A DNA stretch of 5,024 bases from Methanoregula sp. (GCA_013331015.1 DUHF01000262.1:1-5024), one strand, 5' to 3'; shown: positions 1 through 5,024, counted from the first letter of the stretch. Notes: generated by a model not told the origin, from the sequence alone. Numbers and translations: made by a program.

Positions 1-1584
1 CAGCTCACGCGTTCCGGAAAGAGTCCCCCTGACCTCGCCGGCCAGGCCCCGGAACAGGTCATCCACGAACTGCAGGTGCACCAGATCGAACTCGAGATGC
101 AGGCAGAAGAACTCAGGCGGGCATATCTCGCGCTGGAGGAGTCGCGGGACAAGTATCATAACCTCTATGATTTTTCACCGGTCGGGTATCTCACGCTCAG
201 CGACAAGGGGCTCATCGAGGAGGCGAACCTTACCGGCGCACTCCTCCTCGGCATCGTGCGCCGCCGGCTCATCCATGCCCGGTTCCGGAAATTTATCGCG
301 CAGAAGGATCTCGATACCTGGGACCGGCATTTCTTAAACGTGCTCAGGACCGGCGAGAAGGAAAACTTTGACCTTGACCTCCTGCACAGCAACGGCTCTG
401 CGTTTCCTGCCCGGCTCGACTGTATCCGCATGCAGGAACGCGAAGCCGTCACGGGGATCCGGATCGCGATAAGCGATATCACCCGGCAGAAGGAGGCAGA
501 AGCAGCAATCCGTGAGAGCGAGGAGCGATTCTGGCGTCTCTTCTCCGAGATCCCGGTCCCGTACCAGTCGCTCGACGAGGAAGGCAGGCTTCTTGAGGTG
601 AGCCCAAAGTGGCTGGAGATGCTCGGGTATACCCACCAGGAAGTGATCGGGCGCTCGTTTAGCGACTTTCTCGTACCCGACAGCCGGAAAAATGCCCTGG
701 AAATTTTCAAAACATACCTGGAGACCGGATCTGTCAGCAACGTGGAGTTCCGGCTGCAAAAAAAGGACCGGAGCGAGATTTTTGCCCTGTATACCGGAAG
801 GGTAGCGCATAACCCTGACGGTTCGTTCCGGCAGACCTACTGTGTTTTTGAGGATATCACCGAGCGCAAACAGGCCGAAAATGCACTCCGGCAATCCAAT
901 AAAAAACTCTCCCTCCTCTCGTCCATCACCAGGCACGATATCAACAACCAGATCCTGATCCTGAACGGTTTCCTTGGGTTGTTGCACGAAGAGGTCCACA
1001 CCCCTGAAGCCAGAAAAAAGTCAGCCCGGATCCAGGATGCCAGCGACCGGATAGCAACCATGATCCGGTTCACCCGGGAATACGAGCAGATCGGCGTCAA
1101 TGCCCCGGTGTGGCAGGACTGCCGCACTCTCGCAGATACGGCAGCAATGCATCTTTTGACCAAACAGGTCACATTTAAAAACGATCTTTTGACAGGTTCT
1201 GAAGTGTGTGCCGATCCCCTCCTCGTTCGGGCCTTCAGCAACCTGATCGAAAACGCGGTCCGGCACGGGGGGAAGGTCACGACTATCCGGTTCTCTGTTG
1301 AGGAACGCGGGGGCAGGCATGTCGTGGTTTGTGAAGATGACGGCGATGGTATCCCTGCTGAAGAGAAGGAGCGGATCTTTGGCCGGGGGTATGGGAAGAA
1401 TACCGGGTTTGGCCTGACCCTTGTCCGGGAGATCCTGGATATCACCGGGATTTCCATCATCGAGTGCGGTGAGCCGGGGAGAGGCGCCCGGTTCGAGATG
1501 ACCGTGCCGGAAGGGTACTGGCGGAGAGTGAAGGGGCCGGCCGGCACACCGGTAACAGGCCCGGCCCTTCCGGGCCGGAAGTGA
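1..1584 (+). CDS. PAS-PAS sensor histidine kinase, 5'-partial
   Basis: A cytosolic sensor kinase that should autophosphorylate a histidine in response to a signal read by PAS domains and pass the phosphate to an unlinked regulator. The frame is open from base 1, giving 527 visible residues. Residues 18-47 form the HELQVHQIELEMQ-type lead-in helix. PAS 1 spans about 52-160 and ends in SDITRQKEAE. PAS 2 spans about 170-290 and ends in EDITERKQAE. The H-box RHDINNQ carries His312. The ATPase domain shows the N-box NLIENAVRHGG (Asn418), DDGDGIP (about 446-452) and GFGL (469-472). No membrane segment is visible. The GTG at 76 falls inside the conserved lead-in helix, so it is not the start; the true start is probably a few tens of residues to the left. 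The tail after the ATPase fold (VKGPAGTPVTGPALPGRK) is low-complexity. The family call is secure; the signal and partner are unknown. Confidence 0.93.
   Translation, partial: QLTRSGKSPPDLAGQAPEQVIHELQVHQIELEMQAEELRRAYLALEESRDKYHNLYDFSPVGYLTLSDKGLIEEANLTGALLLGIVRRRLIHARFRKFIAQKDLDTWDRHFLNVLRTGEKENFDLDLLHSNGSAFPARLDCIRMQEREAVTGIRIAISDITRQKEAEAAIRESEERFWRLFSEIPVPYQSLDEEGRLLEVSPKWLEMLGYTHQEVIGRSFSDFLVPDSRKNALEIFKTYLETGSVSNVEFRLQKKDRSEIFALYTGRVAHNPDGSFRQTYCVFEDITERKQAENALRQSNKKLSLLSSITRHDINNQILILNGFLGLLHEEVHTPEARKKSARIQDASDRIATMIRFTREYEQIGVNAPVWQDCRTLADTAAMHLLTKQVTFKNDLLTGSEVCADPLLVRAFSNLIENAVRHGGKVTTIRFSVEERGGRHVVVCEDDGDGIPAEEKERIFGRGYGKNTGFGLTLVREILDITGISIIECGEPGRGARFEMTVPEGYWRRVKGPAGTPVTGPALPGRK
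1558..1576 (+). repeat. GC-rich inverted repeat at the kinase 3' end
   Basis: GGCCCGG (1558-1564) pairs with CCGGGCC (1570-1576) around a 5-nt loop. It lies in the last codons of the kinase gene and encodes part of its low-complexity tail. A second, weaker stem follows just after the stop codon (CCCGG/CCGGG, about 1588-1606). These may stabilise the transcript 3' end or aid termination together with the T5 run at 1625-1629. The pairing is seen in the sequence; the role is inferred. Confidence 0.4.
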
Positions 1585-1643
1585 TACCCCGGTGAATTGA
1601 TCCGGGAATGATCGGGGAACTTCCTTTTTATAGCGGTGAGGCA

Positions 1644-1680
1644 CCTGCCCCACCATAAAAAAATTGGGGCGGGGTCTTTT
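1644..1680. terminator. Possible bidirectional terminator between convergent genes
   Basis: An inverted repeat (1644-1652 with 1665-1673; nine pairs including one G-U) encloses a 12-nt loop. The loop contains A7 on the plus strand, which reads as T7 on the minus strand. TCTTTT follows the repeat on the plus strand at 1675-1680. Archaeal termination depends largely on T-runs, so the minus-strand T7 could end the two-gene operon whose last stop codon is at 1698. The plus-strand T-runs at 1625-1629 and 1677-1680 could end the kinase transcript. Confidence 0.5.
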
Positions 1681-1697
1681 CCCGGCCTGGTTGTTCT

Positions 1698-1820
1698 TTA
1701 CCGTTTTCCTCCCATGTGGTCGAGGACCCGGTCCCACATCACGAGGAGCCCGGGGACGATGACGTAGGCGATGAGGCCGGCTCCGAGGAATGCGCCGGTG
1801 ATGATGAGTTCATTCTCCAT
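1698..1820 (-). CDS. 40-residue single-span membrane protein
   Basis: A small gene of 40 codons plus TAA. The start ATG is at 1820-1818 and the stop at 1700-1698. The protein begins MENELIITGAFLGAG and ends DRVLDHMGGKR. Residues 5-29 form one uninterrupted hydrophobic segment with a GxxxG (Gly9/Gly13) and a small-residue face, followed by a charged, basic C-terminus. By the positive-inside rule the C-terminus should be cytoplasmic and the acidic MENE end outside. The evidence that it is translated is strong: GGAGGATGA lies at 1833-1825, with GGAGG 8 nt from the ATG, and the gene starts 15 nt after the stop of the 167-residue gene on the same strand. I do not recognise the family. A membrane anchor, partner or regulator of the upstream product is the natural inference. 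A toxin-like hydrophobic peptide is an alternative, but it lacks the features of a known type. Confidence 0.82.
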   Translation of the reverse strand: MENELIITGAFLGAGLIAYVIVPGLLVMWDRVLDHMGGKR

Positions 1821-1824
1821 ATCT

Positions 1825-1833
1825 TCATCCTCC
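1825..1833 (-). promoter_or_regulatory. Strong Shine-Dalgarno site for the 40-residue protein
   Basis: On the minus strand GGAGGATGA lies in the 15-nt gap between the TAA of the 167-residue gene (1838-1836) and the ATG at 1820. It matches the complement of an archaeal 16S rRNA 3' end (CACCTCC) over GGAGG, and the spacing to the ATG is 8 nt. It fixes the start and is the best evidence that the micro-ORF is expressed. Confidence 0.8.
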
Positions 1834-1835
1834 GG

Positions 1836-2339
1836 TTACGCCAGCGCCGGGACGGTGTCCGCCCAGGTCTCGACCTTTGTCCGGATGGCGTCGTCCGAGT
1901 ACGAGGTAAGGCTGACGCTCTCGCGGGAGAACGTGACAAAGTACAGCTCCCCGTTGGGGTCGTGGCACTTCAGGGTGGCCGAGTAGGTCTCGTTGCCATA
2001 GTCCCGGATGCCCGTGCCCCCGTGGGCTTGGGCCAGCGCGGTGCTTCCGAGGAGTGCTGCGGCCCCGGCGGTGAACCCGGCGATGGTGTCGAACTTCGAG
2101 GAGTCGTTCCCCACGGTCTTTGCCTCCGTGTCCTGGTACACGATTTTGGTCACGTAGCCCTCCCTGGTCTTCTCAACGGCCGGGTGGGTGACACCGGCGG
2201 TTATGTACCCCACGCAGCCGAACGGGTTTGTGGTCAGCACCGATGCGACGATGGCATCGAACGCTGCCACATCCTCGATCTGGGCTGCGAGTGTTCTCTG
2301 TGCGGTCTTGACGGTTGTCTTCTGGATAAAGTCTGCCAT
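1836..2339 (-). CDS. Unrecognised 167-residue Thr/Ala-rich protein
   Basis: I do not recognise this family. From ATG 2339-2337 to TAA 1838-1836 it encodes 167 residues beginning MADFIQKTTVKTAQ and ending VETWADTVPALA. About 14% is Thr and 14% Ala, with few basic residues. Residues 1-36 look helical. Residues 38-85 and 115-147 look beta-rich. Residues 86-105 (IAGFTAGAAALLGSTALAQA) are Ala/Gly-rich and mildly hydrophobic, too small and weak for a confident membrane span. There are two cysteines, Cys42 and Cys125. There is no signal peptide, metal motif or nucleotide-binding motif. It is the first gene of an operon with the 40-residue membrane protein. The frame stays open upstream to 2660, but that stretch is Arg/Pro/Ser-rich, unlike the body, and covers the hairpins, so I take MADF as the start. 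Its SD is weak (GAGTTGAG). A structural or self-assembling protein is possible but only inferred. Confidence 0.78.
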   Translation of the reverse strand: MADFIQKTTVKTAQRTLAAQIEDVAAFDAIVASVLTTNPFGCVGYITAGVTHPAVEKTREGYVTKIVYQDTEAKTVGNDSSKFDTIAGFTAGAAALLGSTALAQAHGGTGIRDYGNETYSATLKCHDPNGELYFVTFSRESVSLTSYSDDAIRTKVETWADTVPALA

Positions 2340-2379
2340 GTTTTTTCTCAACTCTGTTTCTGGTTTTTTGCTTTTTTGT

Positions 2380-2428
2380 CCGGCGGGTTCCACAGAACCC
2401 GGTGGACGAGATGAATCCCTGAGGATTC
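2380..2428 (-). promoter_or_regulatory. Two tandem hairpins in the leader of the minus operon
   Basis: Two perfect small stem-loops stand side by side 40-90 nt before the ATG of the 167-residue gene. One pairs CGGGTTC (2384-2390) with GAACCCG (2395-2401) around a 4-nt loop, and can extend by three further pairs past one mismatch. The other pairs GAATCC (2413-2418) with GGATTC (2423-2428) around CTGA. On the minus strand they are followed by an A-rich, probably unstructured stretch up to the start codon. They could be a structured 5' UTR or operator half-sites. The pairing is seen in the sequence; the function is inferred. Confidence 0.4.
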
Positions 2429-2613
2429 TTCGCTGTCTCCGGGGCCCCTTTGACATACCAGTATCCGTCGTGTAATGGCTTAGCCGTGACTGAACCTTTG
2501 GGTTTTTTGTGAAATGGCTGGCTCTGCGCTGCGGGTTTTGGGATTGGATCGGCGATTGGGCGGGGATTATCCGGGAAAAAACGGGAGGTGCAATCCCGGG
2601 GAAAAAATGGTTA

Positions 2614-2634
2614 CCATGATGCCCGATCTCATGG
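2614..2634. repeat. Small inverted repeat CCATGA/TCATGG
   Basis: CCATGA (2614-2619) and TCATGG (2629-2634) are perfect inverted copies around a 9-nt centre. Together they have the dimensions of a dyad operator or a weak hairpin in the divergent promoter region. Nothing else supports a role. Confidence 0.3.
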
Positions 2635-2688
2635 AGGGACCAAAGATCTCCATATCGCAAACAACACCCTCATCATCCCTGCGGTGCC

Positions 2689-2704
2689 GGGGCTGTCAAG
2701 CCCC
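2689..2704. repeat. GC hairpin with GTCA loop
   Basis: GGGGCT pairs with AGCCCC around a 4-nt loop, 110 nt before the hydrolase start. No T-run follows on the plus strand, so it is not an obvious terminator. It may be incidental in a GC-rich spacer. Confidence 0.3.
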
Positions 2705-2768
2705 CCGCGATCAACGGCTCCCACCTGTCCCTTCCCGCGAGACCCGGCACCCCCATACCCCGCCCGGG

Positions 2769-2782
2769 TAATTACTCTTATC
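2769..2782 (+). promoter_or_regulatory. Weak AT-rich promoter-like element before the hydrolase
   Basis: TAATTACTCTTATC is the only AT-rich block close to the hydrolase start and would place transcription start near 2798-2805. That gives a very short leader, consistent with the absence of any Shine-Dalgarno sequence before the ATG at 2815. The match to an archaeal TATA box is poor, so this is a position-based guess. Confidence 0.25.
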
Positions 2783-2814
2783 CCTTACCCTGACCAAGCA
2801 ATGCACAGACATCC

Positions 2815-4317
2815 ATGAAGCATAAGGGGTTCAGGTCATCATCAGTCGCCAAAGCCATACTTCTTGGGTTGGCTCTTCTTCTTCTCGTAACTGCAGTCCA
2901 GGCGGTCCCTGCTCCACAGGACAATTCCGTCCTGAAATCCCCGGACGGGAAAGGCTACCGGTTCGATGTCAACGGATGGGTGTATCTCCACACAGAAGGC
3001 GCTCCGTACGAGCGCGGATACCAGCATGGCTATCTGCTTGCCCCGGAGATCCGGCAGCAGCAGGACGCGATGCAGTACCTGACCTACCAGGATACCGGGA
3101 TGCCCTGGGAGTTCTTCGTCAACCAGTCTGAGCTGATGTTCACCGGACATATCGATCCCGAATACCGGGAAGAGATCCGGGGAATAGCCGAAGGTGCAAC
3201 TGCCGCGGGAACGCCGGTCACCTGGCAGGAAGTGCTTGCCTTAAACGCGGAGATGGAACTCGTGGACTACTGGTGGCCGACCGTCCAGAGCAACGAATAT
3301 GACAACCTCGTTGACCATGAACACTGCAGCGCCTTCATTGCCACCGGTTCCTGGACGGACGGCGGGAAGATCGTTGTCGCCCATAATACCTGGTCAGCCT
3401 TCGAAGACGAACGATTCTGCAACCTCATTCACGATATCGTGCCGGAGAAGGGCAACCGTATCCTCATGCAGAGCATACCCGGCCATATCGACAGTAATTC
3501 CGATTATCTCGTGACCAGTGGCGGTCTGATGATCACCGAGACCTCCATCGGGGGCTTCACCCAGTATAAGACCAACGAGACACCGGCGTTCGCCCGGGCC
3601 CGGAAAGCCGCCCAGTATGCCGGCGATCTCGACACGTTCGTTGGCATCATGCAGCAGAACAGCAGTGCGGGTTATGCCAACAGCTGGCTGGTGGGGGATA
3701 GAAAGACCGGCGAGATCATGCGGTTTGAGCAGGGACTTAAGTTCTCTTCCGTGAACAAGACAAAAGATGGGTACTTTATCGGCGCCAACTATGTCGAAGA
3801 TCCCCGGATCCGCAACCTCGAGACCAGCGGCCTCTCGGGAACCGATATCCGCGGTTCCGTGGCAGCCCGCCTGGTCCGGCTCACCGACCTGATGGAGGAG
3901 AACAAGGGCCGGCTCACCCCGGACCGTGCCAAGGAGATCCTCTCCGATCATTACGATGTCTGGCTTGAACGGGAGCAGCCCTCATGCAGGACGATCGAAG
4001 GGCGCTGCGATCTCGATCCCAAACCGCAGGGTTCCCCGTTCAGGGCATCCGGGGCCACGGATGGCAAGGTGATGGACTCTGCCATGGCAGCGAACATGAC
4101 CCTGACCGCCCGCTGGGGCTCCTCTTCTGGCCTGCCGTTCGATGCGGTTTTGTTCCTCAAAAAGCACCCCCAGTACCGGTACCTGGACGGTTACCTCCCC
4201 TCGTTCCCTACGCAACCCTGGACAACCTTTACTGCAGGCGACCTGCCCGGCCAGCAGGAAATCGATACGACCACACACCTTCCTGAGCGCCTCATCACCC
4301 TGCCGATGGGACTGTGA
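2815..4317 (+). CDS. Secreted C45/phospholipase B-like Ntn hydrolase
   Basis: A 500-residue exported hydrolase that probably cleaves amide or ester bonds after autoproteolytic activation. Residues 1-30 are a signal peptide: basic start, hydrophobic core AILLGLALLLLV, and VQA as the cleavage site before Val31. The mature protein has the GAPYERGYQHG motif (62-72) seen in acyltransferase-type C45 proteins. HCSAF follows, with Cys171 as the predicted N-terminal nucleophile freed by cutting after His170. Further motifs are DGGKIVVAHNTW (182-193), YANSWLVGD with Asn289, and near the end SGATDGKVMDSAMA, which resembles the phospholipase B-like family. There is no C-terminal anchor, so it is likely soluble outside the cell. 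Length fits the family. The ATG is chosen because it alone gives a complete signal peptide; there is no SD. Substrate (N-acyl amide, peptide, lipid) is not determinable. The superfamily call is firm; the phospholipase name is by family resemblance only. Confidence 0.88.
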   Translation: MKHKGFRSSSVAKAILLGLALLLLVTAVQAVPAPQDNSVLKSPDGKGYRFDVNGWVYLHTEGAPYERGYQHGYLLAPEIRQQQDAMQYLTYQDTGMPWEFFVNQSELMFTGHIDPEYREEIRGIAEGATAAGTPVTWQEVLALNAEMELVDYWWPTVQSNEYDNLVDHEHCSAFIATGSWTDGGKIVVAHNTWSAFEDERFCNLIHDIVPEKGNRILMQSIPGHIDSNSDYLVTSGGLMITETSIGGFTQYKTNETPAFARARKAAQYAGDLDTFVGIMQQNSSAGYANSWLVGDRKTGEIMRFEQGLKFSSVNKTKDGYFIGANYVEDPRIRNLETSGLSGTDIRGSVAARLVRLTDLMEENKGRLTPDRAKEILSDHYDVWLEREQPSCRTIEGRCDLDPKPQGSPFRASGATDGKVMDSAMAANMTLTARWGSSSGLPFDAVLFLKKHPQYRYLDGYLPSFPTQPWTTFTAGDLPGQQEIDTTTHLPERLITLPMGL

Positions 4318-4385
4318 TCGGAATACGATGAAATCCATCCGGTTGTTCGCCTGCGGCCTGCCTTCCGGTTGTGGAGAGCTGAGCA

Positions 4386-4414
4386 GCTTTTGGTTCCACG
4401 TACCTCCCAAAAGC
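4386..4414. terminator. 8-bp inverted repeat downstream of the hydrolase
   Basis: GCTTTTGG (4386-4393) pairs perfectly with CCAAAAGC (4407-4414) around a 13-nt loop, about 70 nt after the hydrolase stop codon. The left arm overlaps a smaller AGCT/AGCT hairpin (4377-4388) followed by T4. These could mark the 3' end of the hydrolase mRNA, but no long T-run follows, so the call is tentative. Confidence 0.35.
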
Positions 4415-4616
4415 CCTCCTTGCGATCTCTCCGTGCGTGGAAAATGCTGGCACCAGCCAGAGTCAGGCCCGTTCCTGTTCCTCGCAATTGCCAAACGCCC
4501 TCCGCTCACCGACCAGGGCTGCCTCCTTGACGCGAGAGCCGGCCAGCCCCCAAGTTTCAGCGGGATCATGGGGAGCCATTCTTCCGGTACCTGCAAAAGA
4601 AATTCTGAGACCCAGG

Positions 4617-4641
4617 AAAAAAGTCGTTATGGCTGATAGCC
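4617..4641 (-). terminator. Probable terminator of the right-edge minus gene
   Basis: Reading on the minus strand, a short GGCT-ATC-AGCC hairpin (4641-4631) is followed 8 nt later by T6 (4622-4617). It lies 25-50 nt past the TAA of the minus-strand gene. A T-run at this distance is the usual archaeal termination signal. Confidence 0.5.
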
Positions 4642-4647
4642 GATCCG

Positions 4648-4668
4648 ATAATCTTCCCAAAAGATTAT
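4648..4668 (-). repeat. 8-bp hairpin overlapping the stop codon of the right-edge gene
   Basis: ATAATCTT (4648-4655) pairs perfectly with AAGATTAT (4661-4668) around a 5-nt loop. The TAA stop codon of the minus-strand gene (4667-4665) sits inside the stem. It is likely part of the transcript 3' end structure, ahead of the T6 run at 4622-4617. Confidence 0.45.
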
Positions 4669-5024
4669 ACTTTCACGCCATTCCAGAACTGGGTGGTATT
4701 TTTCAGGGCTTCGACACCTTCAGGTTCGTCTACCCAGAAGCCCCGGAACGACCGACCGTTCTCTGACAACTCAAAGGTGAACCATCCCGTATAGGTCCCG
4801 GTCTTATCGGTGTCGACCCACATGCCGTTAAGCCGGTTTCCGTCTGCGGTGCCGTTGATCGTGCCATAGCAGTTACCGGTGAACGGGATTTCACCTGCGG
4901 TCGCGTTGACCGTACCTTCGCATTCGTCACCGCTGCTATAGGACCCCGTCACCAGTGAACCCGTCTGGGTAAGGGAAAAAACCTCGACGAAGAGTCCGGT
5001 CTCCCCGTAATTATAGGTCGTAGC
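4665..5024 (-). CDS. Secreted/surface beta-rich protein, C-terminal part (5'-partial)
   Basis: The frame is open from the right edge to TAA at 4667-4665, giving 119 visible residues. The start lies outside the window; an internal GTG at 4952-4950 falls mid-pattern and is not the start. The sequence is a chain of Gly/Thr/aromatic-rich strands: YNYGETGLFVEVFSLTQTG, VTGSYSS, GTVNAT, GTINGTADGNRLNGMW, FTFELSENGRSFRGFW, ending TTQFWNGVKV. This style (LTQxG..VTGxY...G.W...FxxxLSxxGxSFxGxW) is familiar from methanogen exported proteins of unknown function, and I infer a small beta-barrel or beta-sandwich. Cys35 and Cys52 of the visible part could form a disulfide. Three N-glycosylation sequons (NAT, NGT, NTT) also fit an extracellular protein. 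Any signal peptide would be off the window. No catalytic motif is seen. Confidence 0.8.
   Translation of the reverse strand, partial: ATTYNYGETGLFVEVFSLTQTGSLVTGSYSSGDECEGTVNATAGEIPFTGNCYGTINGTADGNRLNGMWVDTDKTGTYTGWFTFELSENGRSFRGFWVDEPEGVEALKNTTQFWNGVKV

Larger units (their letters stand above)
2340..2814. other. Divergent non-coding region between the minus operon and the hydrolase gene
   Basis: No convincing gene lies in these 475 bases. The open frames across them are biased in Arg, Pro and Ser and show no domain. No tRNA or CRISPR pattern is visible. The left part holds three A6 tracts (on the minus strand) and two hairpins that would fall in the leader of the minus operon. The middle (2542-2607) has short direct repeats: GATTGG twice, and CCGGG-A6 / CCGGGG-A6. 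The right part has a GGGGCT/AGCCCC stem (2689-2704) and a weak AT-rich element before the hydrolase gene. Both promoters should lie here, but I see no strong archaeal BRE/TATA pair on either strand. Confidence 0.6.
4318..4664. other. Convergent non-coding interval
   Basis: No gene is supported in these 347 bases. A plus-strand frame from the ATG at 4328 stays open to about 4636, but its translation is rich in Cys, Pro and Ser with no domain and no SD, so it looks like chance. The interval contains the 8-bp inverted repeat at 4386-4414 and, near its right end, T-run and hairpin signals suited to ending the minus-strand gene. Confidence 0.6.

Noticed and set aside
76..78. GTG as the start codon of the kinase
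   Set aside because: It sits inside the conserved HELQVHQIELEMQ helix, and the frame is open and family-like to base 1, so the gene begins outside the window.
165..1737. Several long open frames on the minus strand across the kinase gene
   Set aside because: They lie antisense to a clear multi-domain kinase. Their translations show no domain and are what GC-rich coding DNA produces on the opposite strand.
1739..1939. Minus-strand 66-codon frame overlapping both small genes
   Set aside because: Its translation is Arg/Ser/Pro low-complexity and it is out of frame with the two supported genes.
1716..2475. Plus-strand open frames across the orphan operon (e.g. 1716-2414 and 2188-2475)
   Set aside because: They lack an SD and have a biased composition. 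The minus-strand pair has the better start, an SD and operon spacing over the same bases.
2588..2818. 76-codon plus-strand frame ending in the hydrolase start
   Set aside because: It has a Pro-rich, domain-free translation in a spacer with hairpins. Only its last five codons are noted separately, as a possible tiny upstream ORF.
4328..4636. Plus-strand frame after the hydrolase (MKSIRLFACG...)
   Set aside because: It has no SD, a composition unlike a folded protein and no recognisable motif; it overlaps terminator-like repeats.
4950..4952. GTG as the start of the right-edge minus gene
   Set aside because: The residues before it (FSLTQTGSL) continue the same beta-strand pattern, and the frame stays open to the window edge.
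1..5024. tRNA, rRNA, CRISPR array, transposase or integrase
   Set aside because: I scanned for cloverleaf arms, evenly spaced identical repeats and transposase motifs and found none.

Overview
The window most likely comes from a methanogenic archaeon of the Methanomicrobiales (Methanoregula-like). This is inferred from three things: the moderately high GC content; the style of the soluble PAS-PAS histidine kinase, with its HELQVHQIELEMQ lead-in and RHDINNQ phosphoacceptor box; and a Gly/Thr-rich secreted beta-strand protein of a kind common in these genomes. No ribosomal or methanogenesis marker is present, so the assignment is not proven.

Layout. (1) Positions 1-1584, plus strand: a cytosolic two-PAS sensor histidine kinase whose N-terminus lies just left of the window. 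(2) Positions 1585-1697: a short convergent interval with GC-rich inverted repeats and T-runs readable on both strands. (3) Positions 1698-2339, minus strand: a tight two-gene operon of a 167-residue protein I do not recognise, followed 15 nt later by a 40-codon single-span membrane protein with a strong Shine-Dalgarno (SD) sequence. (4) Positions 2340-2814: a divergent non-coding region with several small hairpins, probably holding the structured leader of the minus operon and the promoter of the next gene. (5) Positions 2815-4317, plus strand: a secreted Ntn-type hydrolase of the C45/phospholipase B-like group. (6) Positions 4318-4664: a convergent non-coding interval with inverted repeats. 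(7) Positions 4665-5024, minus strand: the C-terminal part of a secreted or surface beta-rich protein that runs off the right edge.

How the parts relate. The kinase shows no linked response regulator. The hydrolase and the right-edge protein are both predicted to act outside the membrane, but they are convergent and not co-transcribed. The only genuine co-transcribed unit is the 167-residue/40-residue pair. It is the most unusual item here: an orphan Thr/Ala-rich protein coupled to a micro-membrane protein that ordinary length cut-offs would miss.
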